This document shows positions 43,461-51,963 of a stretch of 64,000 nucleotides of DNA, in pieces. The first letter of the stretch is position 1. Every line of letters starts with the position of its first letter. The notes beneath the pieces were generated by a model. The model saw only the letters and a program-made list of their open reading frames with translations. It was not told the origin of the DNA and searched no databases. The position numbers were made by a program, and so were the translations under genes. Source of the DNA: Gammaproteobacteria bacterium (GTDB lineage Bacteria; Pseudomonadota; Gammaproteobacteria; HK1); NCBI GenBank assembly GCA_022824305.1, contig JAJEAD010000039.1, forward strand, positions 62,001 to 126,000, read 5' to 3'.

Positions 43461-44597
43461 TCAGGCGAGGGCCTGCTCGAGGTCCGCGATGAGGTCGTCG
43501 GCGCTCTCGATCCCGACGGAGAGGCGCAGGAGGTTCGCAGGCGTCGCGCTGTGCGGCCCTTCCACGGTGGCGCGGTGCTCGATGAGGCTCTCGACGCCGC
43601 CCAGCGAGGAGGCGGGCACGAAGAGCTTCGTGCGGGTCGCGATGCGCCTGGCAAGGGCCGCGTCGCCGTCGACGAGCAGGGAGAGCATGGCCCCGAACCC
43701 GCCGCGCATCTGCCGCTTCGCGACGGCGTGGCCGGGATGGGACTCGAGCCCGGGGTAGAGCACCGCCGCGAGGCGGGAGTGGCGCTCGAAATGACGCGCA
43801 ATCGCCAGCGCGTTGGCGGCCTGGCGCGCGTAGCGCAGGTGCAGGGTCCGCATGCCGCGCAGCAGCAGCCACGTCTCGAAGGCGCCGAGCACGCCCCCCA
43901 TCCCGGTGCGGGCGCTATGGATGTCCTGCCAGCGCGCGTCGCGCTCGCGGGTGGCGAGCACTCCGGCTGTGAGGTCGCTGTGACCGGCGAGGTACTTGGT
44001 GGCGGAGTGAAAGACGATGTCCGCCCCGAGCTCGAGCGCGCGGAGCGTCACCGGCGGGGTCACGGTGGCGTCCACTCCGAGGATGGCGCCGGCCGCGTGC
44101 GCGGCCCGCGCGGTGGCGCGCACGTCGATCACGTCCCAGGTCGGATTCACCGAGGGCTCGATCCATACTACCGTGGTGTCGCCCGCTCCGAGCACCTCTT
44201 CCAGGGAACCGGGCGTGGACGCATCGAAGAACGCCACGTCGATGCCGCGGCGCTCGGCGAGACGGCGCAGCCAGTCCGCGCTGCCGTGGTACATGATCCT
44301 GGGGGCGACGACGCGCTCGTCGCGGCGCAGCGTCTCGAAGAAGGTGGCGATCCCGGCCATACCGGAACCGAAGAGGAGCGCGTCCTCGGCCCCTTCGAGC
44401 CTCGCCAGGAGCGCTTCGACGTATCGGCCGGTGGGATTGGCGGTCCGGGCGTAGACGAATCCCCGCGTCTCGTAGCGCTCGTCGCGGCCGAAGGTCGTCG
44501 ACGGATGGATCGGGGCGACGATGGCGCGCGTCTCGGAATCGATGAAGTGCCCGCCCTGGGCGAGCAGGGTATCGGGAGAGGGGTCGTTGTTCGTCAT
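43461..44597 (-). CDS. PLP-dependent transsulfuration enzyme, cystathionine gamma-synthase-like
   Basis: The 378-residue protein is a second Cys/Met-metabolism PLP enzyme. Motifs include VAPIHPSTTFGRDERYET, YARTANPTGRYVE, GSGMAGI for the phosphate cup, and the PLP Lys in HSATKYLAGHSDLT. Such enzymes may be cystathionine synthases, lyases, O-acylhomoserine sulfhydrylases or methionine lyases; the sequence alone does not decide. It is only distantly similar to the homologue at 29828. It stands alone, convergent with ligA and just downstream of the minus-strand operon that ends at 44610. Confidence 0.82.
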   Translation of the reverse strand: MTNNDPSPDTLLAQGGHFIDSETRAIVAPIHPSTTFGRDERYETRGFVYARTANPTGRYVEALLARLEGAEDALLFGSGMAGIATFFETLRRDERVVAPRIMYHGSADWLRRLAERRGIDVAFFDASTPGSLEEVLGAGDTTVVWIEPSVNPTWDVIDVRATARAAHAAGAILGVDATVTPPVTLRALELGADIVFHSATKYLAGHSDLTAGVLATRERDARWQDIHSARTGMGGVLGAFETWLLLRGMRTLHLRYARQAANALAIARHFERHSRLAAVLYPGLESHPGHAVAKRQMRGGFGAMLSLLVDGDAALARRIATRTKLFVPASSLGGVESLIEHRATVEGPHSATPANLLRLSVGIESADDLIADLEQALA

Positions 44598-44609
44598 GCT
44601 CGGAGTCGC

Positions 44610-45575
44610 CTACCTTGTCGTCTTCAGGGAACGGTGGTCGCATGCGCTTCGCCCGGCCGCGGAAACCCGGTTGCGCCCGCTTCGCTTCGCGCGGTAGAGC
44701 GCGGCGTCGGCCTTCGCCATCAGCTCCGCGGCGTCGTCCCCCGGAAGGGCGGCGGCGACGCCGAGGCTGACGGTCGGGCGGATCGTTCCCTCGCCGGCGG
44801 GGATGCGGAGGGCGTCCACCGCGCTGCGCACCCGTTCGGCGAGGCGCCGCGCGCCGCCCTCGCCGGTGCGCGGAAGCAGCACGCAGAACTCCTCCCCGCC
44901 GTAGCGGAAGAGGACGTCGCTGCTACGGATGCGGCGCGCGATGCACTCCGCGATCGCGGCCAGGCAGCGGTCCCCGGCGGGATGGCCGAAGCGGTCATTG
45001 ATTTCCTTGAAGCGGTCCACGTCGATCATGAGCAGGGCGAGGGCGCCGCCGTGGCGGCGCACGAGACTCGCCTCCCGCTCGAGCGTGTCTTCGAGGAGGG
45101 CGCGGGTGGCCGCTCCTGTCAGGGGGTCCCGGGTCGAGGCCTCCCGCACCTCGCGGTGGCGCAGGGCGTTGTCGAGGGGGCGGGCGAGGTCGGCGCTCAT
45201 CGCTTCCAGGGCCCGGATCTCGCCGATCCGGAAGGGATGGCGGCGCGCGAAGGTGAGGGTGCCGAGCCGGCGCTCTTCGAGGCGCAGCTCGATATCGTGC
45301 CGGCCGGCGCCGGGCCTGCCGCTTCCCGCTTCGTGCGCCGCTTCCCCTTCGGTGAACGCAACGCTGTCGTGGGCGACCACCCGGGCGCCGTGCCGCGCGA
45401 AGATCTCGACCGTGCGCCCGGGGTCGAGGGTGGTCTGCAGGGCGTGGGCGAGAGCGAGGCGCCAGGCGCGGTCGACGCCCGGAACGGAACCGGCCCGGCC
45501 CCGGGGCTTCGCATTGTGGCTCTCCCGCCGGCGAGTCGGGGCGCCGTCGTACCCGCTTCGCAGCCCTTCCTTCAC
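44610..45575 (-). CDS. Diguanylate cyclase (GGDEF domain)
   Basis: The 321-residue protein makes the second messenger cyclic di-GMP. The C-terminal GGDEF domain (about 155-315) has the active motif YGGEEF and the inhibitory RxxD site exactly five residues before it (RSSDVLFRYGGEEF), so both catalysis and product inhibition are expected. The first 150 residues form a poorly conserved soluble sensor region of GAF-like size. The start is a GTG at 45575 overlapping the stop of the SDR gene (GTGA), which makes this the last gene of an operon otherwise concerned with ubiquinone and nucleoside recycling. Confidence 0.88.
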   Translation of the reverse strand: MKEGLRSGYDGAPTRRRESHNAKPRGRAGSVPGVDRAWRLALAHALQTTLDPGRTVEIFARHGARVVAHDSVAFTEGEAAHEAGSGRPGAGRHDIELRLEERRLGTLTFARRHPFRIGEIRALEAMSADLARPLDNALRHREVREASTRDPLTGAATRALLEDTLEREASLVRRHGGALALLMIDVDRFKEINDRFGHPAGDRCLAAIAECIARRIRSSDVLFRYGGEEFCVLLPRTGEGGARRLAERVRSAVDALRIPAGEGTIRPTVSLGVAAALPGDDAAELMAKADAALYRAKRSGRNRVSAAGRSACDHRSLKTTR

Positions 45576-46324
45576 CGCGGTCTCAGGTCGAATGCGCCAC
45601 TGCCGAGGCGGCGGCCGTGGGGCCCGAAGAGGAAGACCAGCCCCGGCGCCCTCTCCGCCGGTGCGGAAGCGCACGCGGGCGACTCCGCCGGGTACGCGAG
45701 GGCGCGGAGCGCCGTGCGCATGGGCCCGGGATCCAGGCGCAGCACTCTCGCGTGCGAGTTGCACTCGAGCTCGTCGGCGAGAATGCGCGAGAAGGTGTCC
45801 ACGGCGGCTTTCGTGATGCCGTAGGCCCCCCAGTAGGCACCGCCGCTGCGCGCCCCTTCGTCGTCCACGAACGCGATCACCGGATCGGGGGCGGAACCGA
45901 GAAGGGGCAGGAGGGCGCGGGTGAGGAGGAAGCAGGCGTTCAGGTTGACCTGCAGGACTTCGGCCCACCGTTCCAGGGGGTAGCCCGAGAGCGCGGTCAG
46001 ACCTCCGAAGGCCGCGGCGCCGTGCAGGAGGCCGTCGAGACGACCGTACTCGTTCCCGAGCCGGTCGGCGAGCTCCGCGTAGTCGTCGGGCTGCGCCCCT
46101 CCCAGGTTCATCGGATACAGGACGGCGCGACCGCCTCCCGCGGCTTCGATGTCGTCGTAGAGACCCTGAAGGCGGGCGAGGCTGCGGCCGACGAGCACCA
46201 CCTCGGCTCCGCTCGCCGCCATCGCGAGCGCCGCCACCCGGCCGAGCCCGCCGGTGGATCCGGTGATCAGGATGACCCGGCCCGCGAGCTCGTCCCGCGC
46301 CGGGGCGTAGCCCTCCGGAGGCAC
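45572..46324 (-). CDS. Short-chain dehydrogenase, YciK family
   Basis: The 250-residue protein has the NAD(P)-binding motif ITGSTGGLG, the structural LLHGAAAFG motif and the catalytic Tyr-x-x-x-Lys (YGITK). It aligns along its length with YciK (LDGLLH, QVNLNACFLLTRALLPLL, WGAYGITKAAVDTF). The catalytic Ser that should precede the Tyr by about 13 residues is replaced by acidic residues (VDDEG where YciK has TSSSV), so activity is doubtful or unusual. The GTG at 46324 fits the family's N-terminus; a TTG at 46354, overlapping the previous stop, is an alternative. The position after ubiG and gph matches Pseudomonas. Confidence 0.8.
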   Translation of the reverse strand: MPPEGYAPARDELAGRVILITGSTGGLGRVAALAMAASGAEVVLVGRSLARLQGLYDDIEAAGGGRAVLYPMNLGGAQPDDYAELADRLGNEYGRLDGLLHGAAAFGGLTALSGYPLERWAEVLQVNLNACFLLTRALLPLLGSAPDPVIAFVDDEGARSGGAYWGAYGITKAAVDTFSRILADELECNSHARVLRLDPGPMRTALRALAYPAESPACASAPAERAPGLVFLFGPHGRRLGSGAFDLRPR

Positions 46325-46350
46325 CTGCGTGCGGACAGCCCGCGGAGTGC

Positions 46351-47184
46351 TCAACGCAGATGCCGCGCCGCGCGCCACGCCGTCCAGAGCTTGGCGAACG
46401 GCGATGGCCCGATGTCCCAGCGACGGCAGTCGGCGCGGGCGAGGGCGCGGAACTGGCTCAGAGCGAGCCGGGCGAGGACCACGCGGCCGGGCTCGGGAGG
46501 GGAGGGAAGCTCCGGCAGCCGGTCGAAGGCCACGCGGAGCAGGCGCTGGCCGCGCGCCACGCGCCCGAGCAGGAGGGCGCGCATCGCGGGGCTGCAATGT
46601 CCCCGGGTGCCGGGTTCGGGATCTCCGCCCAGGGCCTCGTCGCAGGCCAGGGGCACCATGCGCGGCGTGATGCGTCGCTCGCCGGGCGGGGGGCGGCCGA
46701 GCTCGAGCATCTCGAGGCCCCGGCCCAGCGCCTCGAGCACTCCGGGCGCCGGTGCGGGTGCGGTGGCGAGCGCAGCCGCGATCATCTTCTCTCCCTGCGA
46801 GCCGAGTGCATCGCAATGCTGCCACAGCTCTTCCTCCTCCATCATGCGGTCCCGCGCGACGAGGTCGCGTACGCTGTCCACCATGCGGCCCATGCTCGCG
46901 CCCGCGGATTCCATCGAGCCGCTGACGCTCTCGGACAGGGCAATCGAGATGGGGTGTCGGGGAGCGCCCGCGAGGAGGCGCGCTACCTCCTCGCGCCACC
47001 ACTCGATGCGAGCGAGCGCGGTGCTCCGGTCCCGCGGCACGAAGGCGAGGCGGCGGGCCTCCTGCTGCCAGGCGGCCAGCGCGCACAGCGGCCGGTGCCG
47101 ATCCGGAGAGATGAAGAGCAGGCTGTAGTAGAGGTTCGAGCCGGGCGGCGCGACCTGGGCCCGCAGGTGTTCGTGGGTGTCCAC
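46351..47184 (-). CDS. Squalene/phytoene synthase family protein, active-site motif not seen
   Basis: The 277-residue protein resembles all-helical squalene/phytoene synthase-like proteins (YYSLLFISPDRHRPLCALAAW near the N-terminus, then ARIEWWREEVARLLAG and the long helical C-terminal half with RLALSQFRALARA). The two Asp-rich motifs that bind prenyl diphosphate and Mg in true synthases are not recognisable (EEEELWQHCDALG stands near where one is expected), so it is probably not a prenyl condensing enzyme; it may be closer to the NDUFAF6-like branch. It starts at a GTG one base after the upstream gene's stop. Its place in an operon with ubiG suggests a membrane-related task, but none can be stated. 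Confidence 0.6.
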   Translation of the reverse strand: MDTHEHLRAQVAPPGSNLYYSLLFISPDRHRPLCALAAWQQEARRLAFVPRDRSTALARIEWWREEVARLLAGAPRHPISIALSESVSGSMESAGASMGRMVDSVRDLVARDRMMEEEELWQHCDALGSQGEKMIAAALATAPAPAPGVLEALGRGLEMLELGRPPPGERRITPRMVPLACDEALGGDPEPGTRGHCSPAMRALLLGRVARGQRLLRVAFDRLPELPSPPEPGRVVLARLALSQFRALARADCRRWDIGPSPFAKLWTAWRAARHLR

Positions 47185-47185
47185 G

Positions 47186-47899
47186 TCACTCCCGGCCGGG
47201 ATCGAGCCAGCCGAGCAGATCGAGGGGATTCTCGATGTGCCCGTGTGCGTCCCATCCGCTGGCATCGTCTCCGTCGGGCAGGTACCCGTAGCGGGCGACG
47301 AGGGTACGCACCGCCGCCGCTCGCCCCGCCGCGATGTCGTCGGGGGAATCGCCGACGAAGAGGCAGTGCGCGGGGGGAATGCGCAGCAGGCGGGATGCGT
47401 GAAGGAGCGGCTCGGGATGCGGCTTCGCGTGGGCGACCCGGTCACCGCATACCACGCAGGAAGGGCGGTCGGCGATTCCGAGGGCATCGAGCAGGCGGCG
47501 GGTCAGATCATGGGGCTTGTTGGTCACGATGCCCCACGGGAGCCCGCGCGACTCGATGGCGAGGAGCAGGGCCTCCATGCCGGGGAAGAGACGGGTGTGC
47601 ACCACGATTCGGGCCGCGTAGGCAGCGAGGAAGCGCAGGCGGATGGCTTCCGCGAGCTCCGGCTCGGGCGTCCGGCCGAGGGCCGTGCGCATCATCGTCC
47701 GGCTGCCGCCGGTGACGGCGCCACGGTAGCGTCGGGCCGGGAGCGGGGGGAATGCGTGCTCCGAGATCGCCGCATTCATGGCCGCGGCGAGGTCCGGCAG
47801 GGTGTCGGCGAGGGTGCCGTCGACATCGAAGAGCACCGCTTCGACGGGGTCCGGACCGGCGCCGCCGGGCGAGCGGGAGAGCGCCGTCCGGCGGGTCAC
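47186..47899 (-). CDS. HAD phosphatase, phosphoglycolate phosphatase / MupP-like
   Basis: The 237-residue protein is a HAD hydrolase with nucleophile motif FDVDGTLADT, motif II IVTNKP, the Lys in HAKPHPEPL and motif IV FVGDSPDDIAAG. Two functions fit: Gph, which clears 2-phosphoglycolate, or MupP, the N-acetylmuramate-6-phosphate phosphatase of peptidoglycan recycling. In Pseudomonas the gene in this exact position, between ubiG and yciK, is mupP, so MupP is a real possibility. The GTG at 47899 overlaps the ubiG stop (GTGA) and is preferred to a GTG five codons earlier. Confidence 0.8.
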   Translation of the reverse strand: MTRRTALSRSPGGAGPDPVEAVLFDVDGTLADTLPDLAAAMNAAISEHAFPPLPARRYRGAVTGGSRTMMRTALGRTPEPELAEAIRLRFLAAYAARIVVHTRLFPGMEALLLAIESRGLPWGIVTNKPHDLTRRLLDALGIADRPSCVVCGDRVAHAKPHPEPLLHASRLLRIPPAHCLFVGDSPDDIAAGRAAAVRTLVARYGYLPDGDDASGWDAHGHIENPLDLLGWLDPGRE

Positions 47900-48600
47900 T
47901 CCTTCACGAACCACGCGAGGTAGTTCACCCCCAGGTCCTCGCCGAGGCTCGCGCTCCGGGTCAGCGGGTTGTAGCGGATGCCCGCGACCTCGCGCAGGGT
48001 GAGGCCGGCATCGCGGCCCAGGGCGTCGAGCTCCGAGGGGCGGATGAAGCGGGCGTAGTCATGGGTGCCGCGGGGCAGCAGCTCCAGGACGTGCTCCGCG
48101 GCGACGATGCCGAGGAGGAAGGACTTCGGCGTGCGGTTGAGGGTCGAGAAGAAGACGCCGGCTCCGGGCCGGGCGAGCTCCGCGCAGGCGCGAACGAGGG
48201 AGGCGGGATCCGGGACGTGCTCCAGGAGCTCCATGCACGCAACCGCGTCGTAGCGCTCGGCGTGTTCCACCGCCAGGGCCTCGGCGGTCCCGAAGCGGTA
48301 GTCGATGCGCAGCCCTTCTTCGGCCATGTGCAGCCGTGCGACCTCCAGGGTGTCCTCCGCCGCGTCGAGGCCCGTGACCTCGGCGCCCCGGCGCGCGAGG
48401 GCCTCGCTGAAAATGCCGCCGCCGCAGCCGACATCGAGCACCCGCGCGCCGGCCAGCGGGGTCCGTTCCCCCACGAAGCGCAGGCGCAGGGGATTGATCT
48501 CGTGCAGGGCCCGGAACGCGCCCTCGGCGTCCCACCAGCGCGCCGCGAGCGCCGCGAAGCGGGCGGTCTCCCGCGGATCGACATTGGGACGCGACTCCAC
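47896..48600 (-). CDS. ubiG: Ubiquinone biosynthesis O-methyltransferase
   Basis: UbiG performs both O-methylations in ubiquinone synthesis using SAM. The 234-residue protein starts with the family N-terminus NVDPRETARFAALAARWWD, followed by EINPLRLRF, SAM motif I VLDVGCGGGIFSEALA and the CMELLEHVPDP and KSFLLGIVAAEHVL stretches that separate UbiG from general methyltransferases. The GTG at 48600 overlaps the upstream stop by one base. The order mtaD-ubiG-gph-yciK is conserved in gammaproteobacteria. Confidence 0.95.
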   Translation of the reverse strand: MESRPNVDPRETARFAALAARWWDAEGAFRALHEINPLRLRFVGERTPLAGARVLDVGCGGGIFSEALARRGAEVTGLDAAEDTLEVARLHMAEEGLRIDYRFGTAEALAVEHAERYDAVACMELLEHVPDPASLVRACAELARPGAGVFFSTLNRTPKSFLLGIVAAEHVLELLPRGTHDYARFIRPSELDALGRDAGLTLREVAGIRYNPLTRSASLGEDLGVNYLAWFVKE

Positions 48601-49919
48601 TACGCCCCGGATGCGATGCGCCGTCGCCATTCCTCGGCCCGGGCGCGCACCGCGGCTTCGTCGATCGTGAGAAGGCGCCGATCCTCGAGCACCCTGCGTC
48701 CCGCGACCCACACGTCGCTGACTTGGTGTGTCGACGCCGAGTAGACGATCTGCGAGATCGGGTGGTAGACCGGCGAGGTCTCGGGCGGGGAGAGGTCGAT
48801 CGCTACCGCGTCGGCGTCCTTCCCGGCCTCCAGGCTGCCGATGGACCCTTCCATGCCCAGGGCACGGGCGCCGCCGAGGGTCGCGACCTCGAGCGCCTGG
48901 GCCGCGGGGAGGACGCTCGGATCGCCGGCCACACTCTTGGCGAGAAGGCTTGCGGTGCGCATTTCACCGAACATGCTGAGGTCGTTGTTGCTGGCCGCCC
49001 CATCGGTGCCGATCGCGACGCTGGCGCCCGCGCGCAGCAGGGCGCCCACCGGGCAGAGGCCGCTCGCGAGCTTGAGGTTCGACTCCGGGCAGTGCACGAC
49101 GTGGGCGCCGCGTTCCGCGAGGTGATCGAAGTCGCCGTCCTCGAGCTGCGTCATGTGCACCGCGATGAGACGGGGACCGAGGAGGCCGAGGCGCTCGAGG
49201 CGCTCCAGCGGCCGTTCACCGTTCTCCGCCCGCGCGCTCTCGACCTCGTGGGCGGTTTCGTGCAGGTGGATGTGGACCGGGATGTCCAGCTCCGCGGCGA
49301 GCTCGCGGATGCGTTCGAGAGGGCCGTCGGAGACGGTGTAGGGGGAGTGGGGCGCCCACGCGCTTCGTACGAGGGGATCGTCTTCAAAGCGCTCGTGCAC
49401 TTCGATTCCCTTCTCGAGATACCGGTCCGGTCCCTCCGCCCAGCCGGTGGGAAAGTCGAGCGCGATCAGGCCGGTGACGATCCGCATGCCGGCGTCGGAG
49501 GCGACCTGTCCCGCCACCTCCGGGTAGAAGTACATGTCGTTGAAGCAGGTGGTGCCGCCGCGCAGCATTTCCGCCGCCGCGAGCCCGGTGCCGTCGCGCA
49601 CGAAGGCCTCGTCGATCCACTTCGTCTCGGCCGGCCAGATGTGCTGGTTCAGCCAGGTCCACAGGTCGAGGTCGTCGGCGAGGCCCCGGAACAGCGTCAT
49701 CGCCGCGTGGGTGTGCGCATTGACCAGCCCGGGAATGAGGGCGTGGGTCGGAAGCGACACCTGCTCCGCCGCCCGGTAGCGGGCCGCCGCCTCCCGGCGC
49801 GGCAGGAGATCGACGATACGCCCGTCCGCGACCACGAGCGCGTGGTCTTCGAGGACCGCACCGCGCGGCGCGACCGGCACGATCCAACGGGCGGAGATGA
49901 GGGTGTCGGCGGGCTGCAT
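48600..49919 (-). CDS. mtaD: 5-methylthioadenosine / S-adenosylhomocysteine deaminase
   Basis: The 439-residue amidohydrolase has the metal ligands of the TRZ/ATZ subgroup: NAHTHAAM, the His in APHSPYTVSD, HLHETAHEVE with His and Glu, and the Asp in TDGAASNNDL. It deaminates methylthioadenosine and adenosylhomocysteine to the inosine derivatives. A gene for 5-methylthioribose-1-phosphate isomerase (mtnA) lies on the other strand less than 1 kb away, which supports a role in methionine salvage. The ATG at 49919 was chosen because it precedes the conserved strand ISARWIVPV; longer frames have no support. It is the first gene of the operon running down to 44610. Confidence 0.9.
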   Translation of the reverse strand: MQPADTLISARWIVPVAPRGAVLEDHALVVADGRIVDLLPRREAAARYRAAEQVSLPTHALIPGLVNAHTHAAMTLFRGLADDLDLWTWLNQHIWPAETKWIDEAFVRDGTGLAAAEMLRGGTTCFNDMYFYPEVAGQVASDAGMRIVTGLIALDFPTGWAEGPDRYLEKGIEVHERFEDDPLVRSAWAPHSPYTVSDGPLERIRELAAELDIPVHIHLHETAHEVESARAENGERPLERLERLGLLGPRLIAVHMTQLEDGDFDHLAERGAHVVHCPESNLKLASGLCPVGALLRAGASVAIGTDGAASNNDLSMFGEMRTASLLAKSVAGDPSVLPAAQALEVATLGGARALGMEGSIGSLEAGKDADAVAIDLSPPETSPVYHPISQIVYSASTHQVSDVWVAGRRVLEDRRLLTIDEAAVRARAEEWRRRIASGA

Positions 49920-50127
49920 GCAGGCGGACGGAGCCAGGAGGGGGAGGCGATGATAGCCCACGGCGGAGTGCCCAGGTGGGGAGCCCGGCGCCCGGGGCGC
50001 ATCGACAGGGGCCGACCCGGAAGGGCAACAACCCGATGGTGGGAAGAGCACTTCGCCGCCGTACGGCGGGGCGGATGTCCCGGGCCGAGGCACATTGCGG
50101 GCAGGAGCGGGGTGCTACCATGTCCAC

Positions 50128-50655
50128 ATGAACGTGACTCCGGAACTGGTTGCCGTCGTCGCGGTGGGAGTCGCGTCGTTCACGCTGGGAGTCGCGTTGT
50201 TCACGTTCCTGTGGCGGCTGTCTCGCGACGTGGCGCGCCTGGAGCGCGACCTGCGCCAGGAAATGCGCGGCCTGGAGCGCGAAGTGCGGGCCATGGGCGA
50301 CGGGTTCAGGCTCGACATGCAGGAAAGGAGCGAAGGGCTCAAGCTCGACATGCAGGAAATGCGCGACGGGCTCAAGCTCGACATGGAGCAAGTGAGAGAG
50401 GGGCTCAAGCTCGACATGGAGCAAATGAGAGAGGGGTTCAAGCTCGACATGGAGGAAATGAGCAAGGGGTTCAAGCTCGAAATGCAGCGAATGGGCGAGA
50501 AATTCAGCCGTGATTTGCGAGGCACGGACGAGCGAATCAATCGCGATTCGAGAGAGCTGGGCGAACGGGTGGCCCGGCTCGAAGGCGCCGTCGAGACGAA
50601 CAGCGCGTTGTTGCGCGTTCTGGCGGCGGAGCGGCAGCCCGAAGCAGCCGGCTGA
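50128..50655 (+). CDS. Small membrane-anchored coiled-coil protein with 11-residue repeats
   Basis: The 175-residue protein has a short N-terminus, one membrane helix (about 8-30, [19 protein letters not shown]) and a long charged helix that is predicted to form a coiled coil. Residues about 59-124 are six tandem 11-residue units of the form [11 protein letters not shown]. Eleven-residue periodicity is typical of right-handed or nearly straight coiled coils. The C-terminal part continues as a heptad-like helix. No enzyme motif is present and no family is recognised; a spacer or scaffold at the inner membrane is a guess. The ATG at 50128 is used; an ATG at 50120 closes after three codons. Confidence 0.7.
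   Translation: MNVTPELVAVVAVGVASFTLGVALFTFLWRLSRDVARLERDLRQEMRGLEREVRAMGDGFRLDMQERSEGLKLDMQEMRDGLKLDMEQVREGLKLDMEQMREGFKLDMEEMSKGFKLEMQRMGEKFSRDLRGTDERINRDSRELGERVARLEGAVETNSALLRVLAAERQPEAAG
50302..50499 (+). repeat. Six tandem 33-bp coding repeats
   Basis: Six in-frame units of 33 bases encode the 11-residue repeats of the coiled-coil protein. Units 2 to 5 share the run gggctcaagctcgacatg or a one-base variant, so near-identical DNA recurs every 33 bases. Such an array can change its copy number by slippage or recombination. Confidence 0.85.
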
Positions 50656-50750
50656 TCTCCCGTCCGGCCGCTACGGCCCTTGCGGTGCGCCGGTCGGGGG
50701 CTCGCGGAGGGCACGGGGCACTACGAGACTGCGACAAGGAGAACCTGCGA

Positions 50751-51806
50751 TTGGGCTCTGACGCCGAGACCCTTCGCCCTTGCCGCTGGACCGGCCGCGC
50801 GCTCGCGCTCCTCGATCAGCGGGCGTTGCCCGAGGAGGTGCGGTGGATCGAGTGCGCCGACGCGGGCACGGTCGCGCGGGCGATCCGCGAGATGGTGGTG
50901 CGCGGCGCGCCCGCGATAGGGATCGGCGCCGCCTACGGCGTGGTGCTCGCGGCCCGCCGGGCGTGGCGGGAGAGCGCCGGCCGGTGGCGCGAGGCGATGG
51001 AGGACGAGCTCGCGGATCTCGCCGCGGCCCGGCCCACCGCGGTGAATCTCGCCTGGGCGCTCGAGCGGATGCGCGCGGCGGCGCGCCGGGCGAGCGGCGA
51101 CCCGGCCGAAGCCCTCCTCCGGGAAGCGCAGGCGATCCACGAGGAGGACATCGCCGCCAACCGCCGGATGGGAGGGCTCGGCGCGAAGCTAATCGACGGG
51201 CGCTGCGACGTGCTCACCCACTGCAACACCGGCTCGCTCGCCACCGGCGGCTACGGCACTGCGCTCGGGGTCATCCGCAGCGCCTGGCGGCAGGGCAAGG
51301 TCGAGTCGGTGTACGCGGACGAGACCCGGCCCTGGCTCCAGGGCGCGCGGCTCACGGCGTGGGAGCTGGTGCAGGACGGGATTCCGGTACGCCTTCTCGC
51401 CGACGGCGCCGCGAGCTTCCTGCTCGGCCGGGGCGCGGTCGGCTGGGTGGTGGTGGGGGCGGACCGGGTCGCGGCCAATGGCGACGTCGCGAACAAGATC
51501 GGCACCTACGCGCTCGCGGTGAGCGCGCGCCACCACGGGGTGGGCTTCATGGTGGTGGCGCCTTCCTCCACCATCGATCCGGATTGCCCGGACGGCGGCG
51601 CGATTCCCATCGAGGAGCGTTCTCCGACCGAGCTGCTCCAGCTCGGAGCGCAGCGGGTGGCGGCGCCCGGCGCCGGGGCGTGGAATCCCGTCTTCGACGT
51701 CACTCCTGCCTCCCTCGTCGATGCGCTGGTGACGGAAAGGGGAGTCCTCCTCCGCCCGGATCGGGCGCGGATCCGGGAGCTCCTCGCCGCTTCGCCGGCC
51801 GCCTGA
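50751..51806 (+). CDS. mtnA: S-methyl-5-thioribose-1-phosphate isomerase
   Basis: MtnA converts methylthioribose-1-phosphate to methylthioribulose-1-phosphate in methionine salvage. The 351-residue protein contains [16 protein letters not shown], the Cys of [18 protein letters not shown], and the Asp of [18 protein letters not shown], the two catalytic residues of the family. The start is TTG at 50751, nine bases after a perfect AAGGAG site; no ATG or GTG fits better. In the adjacent mtaD and downstream gyrA the gene order copies that of Pseudomonas. Confidence 0.95.
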   Translation: MGSDAETLRPCRWTGRALALLDQRALPEEVRWIECADAGTVARAIREMVVRGAPAIGIGAAYGVVLAARRAWRESAGRWREAMEDELADLAAARPTAVNLAWALERMRAAARRASGDPAEALLREAQAIHEEDIAANRRMGGLGAKLIDGRCDVLTHCNTGSLATGGYGTALGVIRSAWRQGKVESVYADETRPWLQGARLTAWELVQDGIPVRLLADGAASFLLGRGAVGWVVVGADRVAANGDVANKIGTYALAVSARHHGVGFMVVAPSSTIDPDCPDGGAIPIEERSPTELLQLGAQRVAAPGAGAWNPVFDVTPASLVDALVTERGVLLRPDRARIRELLAASPAA

Positions 51807-51963
51807 GGAAGCCCTCCGCAAGGGGAGGATCAGAGCGCCGGCAGGCGTGCATCGACACCCCCTGTGGGTGTAGAATCCTCTCTTTTTTCAAGGGCTTTCC
51901 GTTCGCGCGAGAAATCGTCGGGTTCGGGGAGTTCCGACCCTCGAAGGACCAGGGAAAAAGCCC

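Noticed and set aside
50120-50131. Three-codon frame ATG...TGA just before the coiled-coil protein gene
   Set aside because: Too short to be meaningful, and it overlaps the ATG at 50128; probably chance.
51852-51876. Possible gyrA promoter (tcgaca and tagaat)
   Set aside because: The spacing is only about 13 bases, too short for a sigma-70 promoter, and no better -35 could be found; the -10-like tagaat alone is not enough to call.
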